From the NCBI GenBank assembly GCA_037043455.1, contig JAWPHD010000004.1, forward strand, positions 846,001 through 910,000: a stretch of DNA of 64,000 bases, in the 5' to 3' direction. The notes below the pieces were generated by a model. It was not told where the DNA came from. It saw only the letters and a list, made by a program, of their open reading frames with translations, and searched no databases. Source of the DNA: Cyrtodaria siliqua (lineage: Eukaryota; Mollusca; Bivalvia; Adapedonta; Hiatellidae). Positions within the stretch are counted from its first letter, which is position 1. Each line of letters opens with the position of its first letter. This document shows positions 35,490 through 44,711 of the stretch, piece after piece. Position numbers and translations under genes: made by a program.

Positions 35490-35805
35490 AACCGGACAGT
35501 AGTCTTCATCATCGCCGTACACATCGTATTTTACCATGGAGTATTTTATTCTCCTTCAATTTGCTATTTTGTATTTTAGTTTAAGAAGCTCTTCCCTGTT
35601 TTTATTTAGCTCACGTTCATAATTATCCATTTCAACCAGCAATCGTCTTTGCTTATTAACTTTCCTTTTTATTGGTGTCCATAAAATCTTCACGAACTAC
35701 CTCATATTCTACTTGGTGTTGCTTGCTTGCCATTATTTTTGTTCTGTATTTATCTTTTAAATTGTTAAGTTTGTCGCAGACCTTTTTTAATCTTTCTTGC
35801 TTCAT
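35490..35805 (-). pseudogene. Coiled-coil protein remnant, left arm
   Basis: The minus strand is homologous to the 104-codon gene at 45620-45934 (shared LNNLKDKYR and VEYEVVR stretches). Frameshifts and stops appear after the first third. The family is unknown; short charged helical protein between integrase and terminus. Confidence 0.75.
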
Positions 35806-35899
35806 ATATAATATTACTATACATAATTTATTTTTAAATTTTTATTTAATATTAATGGGACCCAACTATTGAAATCCTCATTGTAACCCTTCCATTTAA

Positions 35900-36766
35900 T
35901 CAATGCTTGTTGTTGTTTTTGTAATCACGTCGTATTACTTTCTCAATCCTGAATATTTCTTGCTTTGCTTTTATCATTTTTAATTCATAAAAGCTCCCAT
36001 CAATGTTTTGGTTGTTTAAATCTTTAATTTTATATGTCACAGGATTTGTATATTGAATTTCATCAACAACAAATATTTCTTCAGTCCAATTTGGAGTATG
36101 ACCTTTCTCAAACGTTCTTTTATATTTCCATATTCTAACATTATCCCCTATTTTAAACTTTGTCTTAATTCGATTACTTCTCATTTTTCCATACAAATTG
36201 AAATACACCATTCCTTTATTATTTTCATCACTTGCTTCAGTCAGTGTCATTTTAATACTCCGATGTTTTGTATTATTATAGTTATACATCATCTGTAGCA
36301 CGTTTAAATATGTATTTGTATTGTTTGCTGTGAAATAGTTCCACATCCTCTCTTTTAATGTTCTGTTAAATCGTTTAATTACTACAGCTTTTCCAAAATT
36401 AAACGTGTGATACATTTCGATATTATTATCAACAAGGAACAGCTTGCATATTTTATTGTAAAATTCTACTCCCTGGTGAACCCACAGTAATTTACATTGT
36501 CTTCCCATACTTATGATTTTTTGGAACGCTTTGGTAACAAGTTTCATTTGGAAACGGCACAACCCAACACATTTACTAAATACATCAATAACAGTAAACA
36601 AGTATTTAGTACCTTTATTATACTTTGAAAACGATTGCATATCAACCAAGTCAGCAGACCATATTTTATCAATTTCATTAACAATCACACGGCGTTGAGT
36701 GAACTTTCTTCGTATAGGCTTATGAAGTTCAAAGTTTGTATTTAGTACTAATGACCGGCTTAACAA
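35900..36766 (-). pseudogene. Polinton-type DDE integrase, left arm, catalytically dead
   Basis: A nearly full-length integrase core is open over 288 codons and ~85% identical by eye to the right-arm copy. The first catalytic Asp (SADLVDMQ) is kept. The second Asp is His (LLWVHQGVEF), and the Glu is Lys (VVIKRFNR). A local pair of compensating indels scrambles ~15 residues after VFSK. A C-terminal chromodomain-like segment (GDNVRIWKYKRTF … WTEEIFVVDEI) remains. A 57-bp deletion relative to the right arm removed the junction with the PLA2 gene. It could not catalyse strand transfer. Confidence 0.9.
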
Positions 36767-36769
36767 TTA

Positions 36770-37140
36770 CTTTCTTAGCGATTTTTTCCCCAAGTGATTT
36801 AGACTTATTTTTTGTAAACCGGTCAGCATGCTTTTATCACATATTGATTTATTACTAGGATTTGTGTCATAACAATAATCATGCTCTTTGCAAACAGCAT
36901 CTTACTCATTTGACGGTCCTCCGCTATCAAGTGGGTTTCCCGGAGCGCAATATTTATAACCAGGAATTGTTAACCCCTTTTTAGGCAATAAAGGAAGTAA
37001 CACTTTATGAATATCAATATTTCCACCTTGAGTACTTTTAACAATCTGTGTTTTGGTAATACCACAAGACGTACATGTTGCTTTTAACATTCTTCTACCA
37101 TTTTTGCTAAAATATACTGAGGATTAATATTTTCAGTAAC
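36770..37140 (-). pseudogene. Parvovirus-like phospholipase A2, left arm
   Basis: The minus strand is homologous to 44142-44636. It retains the CxxCG element, [12 protein letters not shown] and the C-x-x-HDY catalytic block. It has a Gly-to-Ala change in the calcium loop (YKYCAPGN). A stop codon (TAA for Leu) lies just before the catalytic His-Asp. Confidence 0.88.
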
Positions 37141-37309
37141 CTTTTTTTGGTTTTATACAATAACTCCTAAAAAATAAGATAAGACTAAACTTCGTTTACA
37201 AAATATGATTTTATGATGTTTTTATTTTCTACTGGTTTGTAAGATTTTAACAATTTGAAAGAAAATCATGCGTACTATTTCCTTCTTATAAGTTTTTAAT
37301 AAAGAATAA

Positions 37310-37620
37310 ACAAAATTATCCACACAGCATACGTATATTGTCTTGGTACTGGATAGTGTTGTATTTTATATTAGGCATGTACGCTAAAACGTTTTTGGTG
37401 GGCTTAGACCAAACGGATCGAAGTAATAATTATCATAGTAACAAGTCCAGTGTGTACGTGTACCAGGTCCAGTATGATCATCAAGATTAATAATACCAGA
37501 TGTTTGTTTATTTAGGTTTATTGGTAATTTGTTTTTGCTATACACCCCACTGAAGTTTTGTATACCTAGCTGCTTAACCCATTTCATTACATCTAAGTTA
37601 GAGATATTTTCATTTTTAAA
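37310..37620 (-). pseudogene. Adenain-type cysteine protease, left arm
   Basis: The minus strand retains the His block (THWTCYYDNYYFDPFGLSPP). It carries a small duplication just before the His, a frameshift after SPP, and a stop inside the catalytic Cys block (37320-37345). It is homologous to 43740-44158. Confidence 0.88.
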
Positions 37621-37639
37621 ATTTAACTTTTTTTTATAA

Positions 37640-38320
37640 ATGGGATACTTCTATACGGTCTAATTTGTGAGTCTACTTGAAAACCATTTCCACGATCAAC
37701 TCGTAGTCCTTTCCCTTTTCTACCTACATGTAAACCATTTCCAGTTAAGCCATTAATAAGACATCCAATCAATGGAATTCCTAGTGATGCAAGCAGTCCG
37801 AGAAATCCCCCGTCTTATTGTTGTTGCCTTGTCAGTTTAATAGGGCAACAGCCTTTGCTTTTTATTATCTTGTTTATATGTGGTAGTGTAAATGCATTAT
37901 TTGGTTCACGTACCAGTGCTTGTTTTTTGTCACTAGGAATAGTTACCATCCCATTTCCGAATATTTTACCGATTCCAGTCCTTGCCAGACCATTAAGTGC
38001 TCCTGTTGCTAGAGGTCCTAATATCTTTGGAGCAAATTTATTAACTGTTGGTAAAATTGTTTTAGTTAACAAACCAGCTCATGCTCCCAAAAAGCCTCCA
38101 TTTTTAGACTGAGACCTCATTAGCGATTTTGATATATTTATGTCTAATCCACGCCCACCGTTTATAGCTTCACCAATGTTTTTAATTTGAGTTGTTGTTA
38201 ACAACAAAGGAAAATCTCTAGTTAGTTTGTTATTTTTTAACCTAAGTGTTAATTCACGTTTGTTCTCATGGTGATTGTTACAAGTCTGAATTTCAAATAT
38301 CTGTTTTAAATGTTCCAGCA
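37640..38320 (-). pseudogene. pX-like core protein, left arm
   Basis: Homologous to 42863-43723 and broken into at least two frames. It keeps both Gly-Gly-Phe-Leu-Gly hydrophobic modules but only one copy of the DKK/KLT basic repeat that the right arm has duplicated. Its 5' end is lost at the junction with the LTR fragment. Confidence 0.8.
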
Positions 38321-38344
38321 AAGTTTTGCTAAACTAATTTCCTC

Positions 38345-38905
38345 TTCAGAATTGTGTTAAAGTTCTTATCCCACCGCTGCCACCAGTTTTACAATTTCTT
38401 CACTTCAAAAGGTAGAAAGAAATATATAGTCCAATTCTATATTCTATAACTTTATTTTTACGTGGTACCAACTATAATGGTGAATTAATATTTACAACAG
38501 TGTTCTAATAATGATAGTGTCTCTCTCTCACATAACTACTGATCTCTTGTTTCCATCTAGCAAGTCCAGGTAAAAAGCCACGGAAAATACCAGGAAAAAG
38601 CCACGAACAATGAAAACCCTCCCTTTTTATAAGGTCCCTTCCAAATAAGGGGTTAGCATGATCGTAAATATTAGCATGCTAACTCATCAATCTTATAGCA
38701 TCTACAAATAAGGAATGCTAACACATAAATCATGTAGCATTAGCATTAGCCTGGTTCATAGAGCATCACCCAAATAAGGGATACTAACCCATAAATTATG
38801 ATCATTAGCATTAGCCTGAGTTAGCCCTGTAGAGAGATACACATCTAGATTTATGGTGCTAACCGAAGACAGACATAATGTCCTCAGTAACCAGGCTGTC
38901 TTTAT
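38345..38905 (-). mobile_element. LTR fragment with primer-binding site, minus orientation
   Basis: On the minus strand, a U3-like region has a TATA box (ccttataaaaagg, 38621-38635) and a downstream AATAAA-type signal (about 38450). At its end is a tRNA-primer-like 'tggtggcagcggtgggat' (38369-38386). This is the layout of a 5' LTR plus PBS of a Ty3/Gypsy- or BEL-like element. No gag-pol follows; viral pX sequence resumes ~50 bp later. Three CArG-like boxes lie in U3. The exact 5' LTR end (near 38892) is uncertain. Confidence 0.7.
38641..38779. promoter_or_regulatory. Three CArG-like boxes in the LTR
   Basis: CCAAATAAGG at 38641-38650 and 38770-38779 fits CC(A/T)6GG exactly. ACAAATAAGG at 38704-38713 is one base off. 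Spacing is 63 and 66 bp, within repeated 'gctaatgctaa'-rich units. Serum-response-factor binding is an inference from the consensus. Confidence 0.55.
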
Positions 38906-38939
38906 CATTTTGTTTGTAAGAATAATTAATAACAACTCT

Positions 38940-39932
38940 TATATTCTGATAATATTATCATTCGATCTCTGGATAATGAATTCCGTTTCCAACTTCCAAT
39001 TTAGCTGATTGTAAATAGCAATTAGTATTAGCAGCTTTTTGTTTAAACGTATCTAAAAGATGAGGATTTGTTTTTAGAGAAGAACTTTTTTCGGCCCTTG
39101 GCAAATACGCAAAAACGTGTTTGGGATTTTTAACACCATCCGTTATTCTAAATACGGACTCGGTCGCTTGGCTATTTCCACTTTCTTGTATCATTTCACG
39201 AAGGTAAGATCATCTTGATTTTGTCATGTAATTTGTCATTACATAACTTATGCCATCTGGGTTAAATATCATTTTAGGTATCCACAAAATTTATTAATAA
39301 CTACTCGGCCATCATCACCACTTTATTTGAAAATTAGCACATCATCATCTGTCAGTTGCAAGCTAGTTTGAATTTGACTAGGATGCAGTACAATTATTTC
39401 TAAACCTTCAAAGAAGGAACATTTGTTTAGTGGAATTATGGAGTTAACTTTATTATTAGTCATGATGAAAGCATGACGAGTAGCAAACCCTGGATTATAA
39501 CCAACTTGATCATCTCGAATTTCTGTTAGGGCTGTATTGTCGAAATAAAAGTATTCGTTTATTTCAGTTAATTTTGCATAATCGCCAAACATTTCCAGTA
39601 AATTTTTAACGTTACTAAATCTGTGAAGATTATTTCCATCGTTAACTATTTTTCCATTTTGCTTTACTTGAAGTTGATTGATTAATGAAGCTGCATCGTT
39701 AATTAAAGCAATTCTTTCAGCGTCTACGAAAGCGACTCCATCAGCAATTTTGTTTACTTGAAAACTGATTTCAAAGTATGCGTTATACCAATTAAAGTGA
39801 GAACTTATTTATTGTAAATTGATAACCGCTTTTCATTTGTTTAGTAGCATTTCCAGGTAATACTACATGAGTATCTAATTGAATAGGTACATATTCGTAT
39901 CGGGTATTATATTTTTCATTTCTGAACATCTG
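38940..39932 (-). pseudogene. Polinton major capsid protein (double jelly-roll), truncated
   Basis: Minus-strand pieces in order from 39932 downward: VPIQLDTHVVLPGN; WYNAYFEISFQVNK; then an open stretch with FATRHAFIMTNN and LEIIVLHPSQIQ; then KHVFAYLPRA and LEVGNGIHYPEIE. These match the N-terminal two thirds of Polinton/adintovirus hexon-like proteins, which form the icosahedral shell. There are frameshifts near 39800, 39330-39200 and 38957. The C-terminal part is absent where the LTR fragment begins. Length seen is ~330 codons. Confidence 0.75.
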
Positions 39933-39950
39933 TATATACTAATAATTAGA

Positions 39951-40335
39951 TTATTTTATATTAATTAACAGTTTGATTCTTGTATGAACATTTGTACTTT
40001 TGATTCTCCTTCCGGAAAGTAATCTATTAATGTTTGTATTTACATATTCTTCGATTATATTATCAGCTGCAACTTTAGCTACATCTTTTGCGGCAGCTTT
40101 TGTAAGTTTTTTTAAAATTATCCCACCTTTTGGTTTAGGTTTCACACCTGAAACTAATTTATCGACTGCCATTTTTTCTACTTCATCCCCAAGTTTTTTA
40201 GAACCACTCTCTATGATTTGTTTACCAGCAGTTTCTAATGCATTTTTACCTGCTGTTTTCACAGACTCAATAAATATCTTTGAGCCAACCTTTGAAAAAA
40301 AGTCAAATATGCCAGCTCCAGTTAATCGGTCACAT
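39951..40335 (-). pseudogene. Small lysine/alanine-rich virion protein candidate
   Basis: The minus strand begins with an amphipathic stretch (IFDFFSKVGSKIF) and continues as an Ala/Lys/Glu helix. It has one Gly-Gly (KPKPKGGIILKKLTKAAA) and a basic end. It lies just upstream of the capsid gene. Adintoviruses encode small membrane-active or pVI-like proteins in this position, so that is the most likely identity. A Penelope fragment cuts its 5' end. Confidence 0.5.
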
Positions 40336-40341
40336 TACGAG

Positions 40342-40482
40342 TGTGTTTGTGATGTTGTTTGTATTTATTATTACTTTTGCCTTTTTGATTGTATGTTTGC
40401 GTGTTTGTTTCTGTGTTTTGTGGTTGACTGTCCTCCTTGAATGCTACTTTCCCCGTCCGATCTTTTTTATATTTCTTGAGTA
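40342..40482 (+). mobile_element. Penelope-like terminal fragment inside viral gene
   Basis: About 140 bp, from 'gtttgtgatgttgtttg' to 'ccgatcttttttatatttct'. The boundaries equal those of the free fragment at 31397-31540, so this ~140-bp piece inserts as a unit. Confidence 0.9.
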
Positions 40483-40539
40483 TATGTTCCTGTACTAGTG
40501 TCATAACCTTTTTTTTAACGTGTCATATAACATATATTA

Positions 40540-41215
40540 CATTCATTCTTTTAAAACAAGTCGAAATGATGTATGAAGTCCGTTGAGATTAATAATTTTA
40601 CCGGAGAAATCGGTAATGTAAATATTAATACCGTTAATGATCGTGTTGTTTACTTCGCAGTACACAACCCTTATCGGTTCATCTTTAAAGGGATACGATC
40701 TCGTAAGATCAGCCTTACTGATATCATAAATAACATCCCCGTATGATCCATCAACAATATAAACATATCAAATCACAGTGTATATGCAATGTATCGATAG
40801 AATTTGTTATTTTTGGTGTTACAGTTCCAAATTTAGTTTCTCTAATATCTGCATCTTTATCAATCCCAATTAAAGTGTGAACGTTTGATTCTCTTAAATC
40901 AATCATGCAATTATTGTGAATGGTAACTAAACATTTGAGACTTGATCAACCAAATTCAATTTGTATTGGGATAGGTAAAACTAATAGTTTTCCAATCTGT
41001 TCCATTGTGATACCTTATCATTTTGTTATTAAAATCTTCCCTAATATTATACCATGAGTAAGACATAGAATAAATATTATCAAGTCCAATGCCATACTGT
41101 TTGTTCTTGCCTAATATTAATGGTCTGTCAAATACAGTTGTAAAATTAATCGGTGATTTTTGAGCTATTAATCATTGACGCTTTTTCTGATGATAATACA
41201 TTTTTTTGTTCGATT
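40540..41215 (-). pseudogene. Penton/minor capsid candidate
   Basis: Minus-strand pieces include INFTTVFDRPLILGKNKQYG, then TNSIDTLHIHCDL, then VYCEVNNTIINGINIYITDF ending HTSFRLVLKE. The 'LHIHCDL … IYITDxxGKxINLNG … RLxLK' pattern is the conserved C-terminus of a structural protein next to the capsid gene in many Polintons. Single jelly-roll penton is my best guess. At least four frame breaks. Confidence 0.5.
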
Positions 41216-41222
41216 ATACGTA

Positions 41223-42630
41223 TTAGTAGATAAAATTAATCACTTTTGTAATACAGTTTAAAACTTGATTTTCCAAAATTGAAAATTGAGTAGCTTCATA
41301 TTTTATGTTTGGAGAGATGATAAAATAATGAGATTTCGAAAGATATGATTCAAATGTTCCTTTTATTATTCGTTTACCATTTTCTATTTTTGGTTGAGCA
41401 AATGACTCATCGGTACTTATAGTAGACACGCTAAAAGACTCCACGACGAATGTTTGTATTTGCAACAGCATATGCATGGTCTGCTTCAACTATGTAACGC
41501 CCTGGTTTTACAATTATCAAGCCTCCTTTCGTTTTTGTAGCATATTCTCCACTTTTTACAAATTAACTATATGTAAGTGTAAATGCTTTGAAAAAACCAG
41601 CACGTCTGGTTCTTTCAAGTGGTTTTCGTGTTGGATATGATACATAACCAGCACGATATATCATGATGCTTATACCATCATCTATTGTAGCTTCAAGAAT
41701 TAGAATCCGACTAAAATATTCTTATCTTATCAATTATACCAAGAATTGCTGTGTGCCGACTATCAGACTTTTGATTATGCTCTTTAAGAGAAGGAATTTC
41801 GCCATCAAAAGCTACGCTTCTTTCATCCTTGGCAGATTTCAATTGCTTCGAAACGCCATCAATAGCAGTCTCAAGTGTATTAGTGTTAACCAGTTTTTTC
41901 AGAGCAGTCTCCAGCGTCTTGCTTCCAACCATTTTCTTTTTGATATCTTCAAACTCTGTGTTGATATCGTCGACGTTAGTGCTTATCTGCCAATTTAATA
42001 TGTTTATGTAAGTTTCAGGAGCAAAAGCAGTTCTGATTTGTTTTGAAGCATCAGCAATAGCAGTTTCTAGTTCATTATTGCCAACCATTTGTTTATTGAT
42101 TTCCTTAATTCACTCATTAATACATTCATTACCAATTTGTATTATTCCACCCAGTTTTTTATAGAGCTGCTATCTTCCGATCCATCTTCTTTCTTTTCTA
42201 GCTCTTTTAAAGCATCACCCAAAAGTTTTATTTCATCTTTTAAACCGTTTTGAATTTCAATCATTTTCTCACGGTTTGCTTGCAACTTTGTTTGTATTTG
42301 AATTAGTTTATCATTAACACTTGTTGTTAAATTTGTCATCATGTCTGGAATGTTATCAACATTATAAACACATATGATCTTTGCTGCTCTTCTTACAGTA
42401 AATTGCTTTGTTGCTGCATCATCTGATTTTTCTGGATTACCAACATTGGTAATTTTATTATTATCCATGTTAAGATCACTTTTTAAATTATTTTCCAGGT
42501 TTTTAACCTTGTGAAGATAATTAACCAGATGTTTTTGTTTTACATACTAGGACTGGACAATACCAAAATAATTTGTAATATTAACACTGCCAGTTGTAAC
42601 TTCCTCACCAAGATCATTAAAAAGTCCCAT
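41223..42630 (-). pseudogene. Fibre-like structural protein with coiled coils
   Basis: The start codon lies at 42630-42628 (MGLFNDLGEE). An in-frame TAG follows near 42550. A fibre/tail signature (NNKITNVGNPEKSDDAATK) begins at 42468. Two long heptad-rich segments follow (42400-42160 and 42090-41750) with repeats of 'LETAIxxxSKQ'. A C-terminal, less regular domain is broken near 41560 and 41465. 'NKITNVxxPxxxxDAATKxx' occurs at the base of trimeric phage and viral fibres. This suggests a trimeric attachment spike. That the C-terminal part (41223-41700) is its head domain is inference. Confidence 0.6.
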
Positions 42631-42662
42631 AATATATAATACATATTACGTGGATACCTAGA
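42631..42662. promoter_or_regulatory. Candidate bidirectional promoter
   Basis: Only 32 bp separate the divergent fibre-like (-) and 42663 (+) starts. The gap is 'aatatataatacatatta'-rich, giving TATA-like elements on both strands. Confidence 0.4.
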
Positions 42663-42845
42663 ATGATATTTAACTCAGATGGTTTAAGTTATGTAATGAC
42701 AAATCATATGACATCAACAAGATGGACTTATCTTCGTGAAATGATACAAAACGTTCCTACCGCTAGATATAAAGTTTATGCTCTGGTTCTCTATGAAGTA
42801 GATGTAGTTATTGATACTGTCGGAAATGAATTGGTAATAGTTTAA
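42663..42845 (+). CDS. 60-aa unknown viral protein
   Basis: Open from ATG to TAA, and directly upstream of the pX-like gene on the same strand, 17 bp apart. The sequence has an aromatic N-terminal half and a hydrophobic, acidic C-terminus (YALVLYEVDVVIDTV). I do not recognise a family. The left arm has no counterpart because the LTR fragment occupies that position. Being intact among broken neighbours may be chance at this length. Confidence 0.45.
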   Translation: MIFNSDGLSYVMTNHMTSTRWTYLREMIQNVPTARYKVYALVLYEVDVVIDTVGNELVIV

Positions 42846-42862
42846 TCTAACTTATAATATAT

Positions 42863-43723
42863 ATGAATTACGTAAATTATTCAGTAAATTTAACAGATGG
42901 ACAAAAACAGAGTTTAGCAAAGGCTTATGAAAACAAAAGTGAATTAACACTCAGGTTAAAAAATAACCAACTAACTGGGAATTTTCCTTTGTTGCTAACA
43001 GCTACTCAAATTAACAATATTAACAAAGCTAAATCTGATGGACGGGGATTAGATATAAGTATATCAAAATCACAAATGAGTTCTCAGTCCAAGAATGGAG
43101 GCTTTTTAGGTGCATTAGCTGGTTTGTTAACTAAAACAATTTTACCAACATTTGCTAACTTTGCTCCAACGATATTAGGGCCTTTAGCAACAGGGGCACT
43201 TAGTGGTCTGGCAAGTACTGGAATTGGTAAAATATTTGGAAATGGAATGGTAACTGTTCCTGCTGATAAAAAACAAACACTTCTAAAATCAAATAAATTA
43301 ACAGCTGCGCAAAAAAGCAAAATAGCAAAGTCAAAAGGTTCCTGCACCATTAAACTAACACAAAAACAACTGCAAGACGTACTTGCATGTGCTTCTAGTA
43401 ATAAAACGGTAACTGTTCCCAGTGATAAAAAACAGCAAGAGGTAACAGCAACTGTTCCTAATGACAAAAAAACAAAACTTCTAAAATCAAATAAATTAAC
43501 ACTTCCGCAAAGAAAGAAGATCTGCCCTGTTAAACTAACTAAAAAACAACAGCAGGACGGAGGATTTCTTGGAATGCTTGCATCATTAGGAATTCCATTG
43601 ATTGGATCTCTTATTAGTGGTTTAACTGGAAAAGGTTTGCAAGTAGATTCAAGAGGACAAGGTTTACAAGTAGACTCACAAATTAGACCATATAGAAGTA
43701 TCCCATTCATAAAAAAAAATTAA
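42863..43723 (+). CDS. pX-like core/precursor protein, right arm
   Basis: An intact 286-codon frame. It has a hydrophilic N-terminal domain (1-75) and a first Gly-Gly-Phe-Leu-Gly hydrophobic module (79-125). A basic region follows, in which VPxDKK occurs three times, LLKSNKLT twice and KLTxKQxQD twice. A second GGFLG module (233-255) and a basic end with a GLQVDS duplication (258-272) finish it. Adenovirus pX/mu and its Polinton relatives combine basic DNA-binding segments with a Gly-Gly hydrophobic C-terminus processed by the viral protease. Family assignment rests on this pattern and gene position. The basic repeat is expanded relative to the left arm. Confidence 0.65.
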   Translation: MNYVNYSVNLTDGQKQSLAKAYENKSELTLRLKNNQLTGNFPLLLTATQINNINKAKSDGRGLDISISKSQMSSQSKNGGFLGALAGLLTKTILPTFANFAPTILGPLATGALSGLASTGIGKIFGNGMVTVPADKKQTLLKSNKLTAAQKSKIAKSKGSCTIKLTQKQLQDVLACASSNKTVTVPSDKKQQEVTATVPNDKKTKLLKSNKLTLPQRKKICPVKLTKKQQQDGGFLGMLASLGIPLIGSLISGLTGKGLQVDSRGQGLQVDSQIRPYRSIPFIKKN

Positions 43724-43739
43724 ATTTTAAAAATAAACC

Positions 43740-44158
43740 TATCTCTAACTTAGATATAATAAAATGGGTTAAGCAGCTAGGCATACACAAATTTAGCGGA
43801 GTGTACAGCAAAAACAAATTGTCGACAAAACAAAAATAAACAAGAATGCGGTATTATTAATCTAGATGAGTATATTGGACCTGGCACACACTGGACTTGT
43901 TACTATAATAATTATTACTTCGATCCGTTTGGCTTAAGCCCACCAAAAGAAGTTTTAGCGTACATACCTGATATAAAATACAACACCATCCAATATCAAG
44001 ATAAAACAAGTGTTCTGTGCGGATATTTCTGCCTATTCTTCATGAAAATGTTACAAGAAGGAAATAGTACGTATGATATTCTTTACAAATTATTAAAGCC
44101 TTACAAACCAGTGAAAAATGAAAACATCATAACATCATATTTTGCAAACGAAGTTTAA
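43740..44158 (+). pseudogene. Adenain-type cysteine protease, right arm
   Basis: It starts just after the pX-like stop, but no ATG is visible. The first segment (WVKQLGIHKFSGVYSKNKL) is interrupted by a frameshift and stop near 43830-43850. The second frame then holds all catalytic elements: His in GTHWTCYY (about 43888), Asp in YFDPFG, Gln in IQYQD, and Cys in VLCGYFCLFF (44018-44020). Adenovirus-type proteases cleave capsid and core precursors during maturation. One break separates an otherwise conserved protein, so inactivation may be fairly recent. The end overlaps the next gene's possible upstream ATG. Confidence 0.9.
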
Positions 44159-44636
44159 TCTAATCATATTATATATGAGTTACTGTACAAAAGAAAAAAA
44201 GGTTACTGAAAATGTTGATCCTAAGTATGTTTTAGCAAAAAATGGTAGAAAAATGTTAAGAGCAACTTGTGCATCTTGTGGTATTACTAAAACAAAGTTT
44301 GTTAAAAACACAGAAGGTGGAAATATTGAAATTCATAAAGCTTTGCTCCCTTTGTTGCCCAAAAAAGGGCTAACACTTCCTGGTTATAAATATTGCGGTC
44401 CTGGTAATCCACTTGATAGCGGAGAAGCGGTAAATGAATTAGATGCTGTTTGCAAAGATCATGATTATTGCTATGACGAAAATCCTAGTAATAAATCAAC
44501 GTGTGATAAAAACATGCTTGCTGGTTTAAAATCTAGTAAGTCTAAAACTATCGGAGAAAAGATTGCTAAGAATTTGATAGTAAAACCAGTCATTAGTACA
44601 AAATATAAACTTGGTCTTGGAAACTCAAAAAACTAG
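44142..44636 (+). CDS. Parvovirus-like phospholipase A2 protein, right arm
   Basis: An intact frame of 164 codons; a later ATG at 44175 is an equally likely start. It contains a CASCG zinc-ribbon-like element (43-47), [12 protein letters not shown], the calcium loop YKYCGPGN (83-89) and the catalytic C-x-x-HDYCY block (His107-Asp108). These are the key residues of the PLA2 domain in parvovirus VP1, also found in adintoviruses and used to breach endosomal membranes. The C-terminus is basic. The last codons form A_AAA_AAC followed by UAG, a probable -1 frameshift site leading into the integrase frame. Confidence 0.9.
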   Translation: MQTKFNLIILYMSYCTKEKKVTENVDPKYVLAKNGRKMLRATCASCGITKTKFVKNTEGGNIEIHKALLPLLPKKGLTLPGYKYCGPGNPLDSGEAVNELDAVCKDHDYCYDENPSNKSTCDKNMLAGLKSSKSKTIGEKIAKNLIVKPVISTKYKLGLGNSKN

Positions 44637-44711
44637 AAAAGGCGTTGAAATGGACTGACAAGTTAGCAGATGAACTTCATAAACCTATACGAAGAAAGTT
44701 CACTCAACGCC
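44627..44711 (+). promoter_or_regulatory. Candidate -1 ribosomal frameshift signal
   Basis: The heptamer A_AAA_AAC is at 44627-44633 in the PLA2 frame, followed by UAG at 44634. Seven nt after the heptamer, GGCGUUGA (44641-44648) is perfectly complementary to UCAACGCC (44704-44711) across a 55-nt loop. A -1 shift enters the integrase frame, which is open from 44597. Confidence 0.7.

Noticed and set aside
36053..36298. Plus-strand frames overlapping the left integrase and pX-like remnants
   Set aside because: They are antisense shadows of the recognised viral genes.
40322..40504. Minus-strand 60-codon frame rich in Asn/Gln/Lys, similar to frames at 33425 and 21486
   Set aside because: All are translations of the Penelope 3' UTR.
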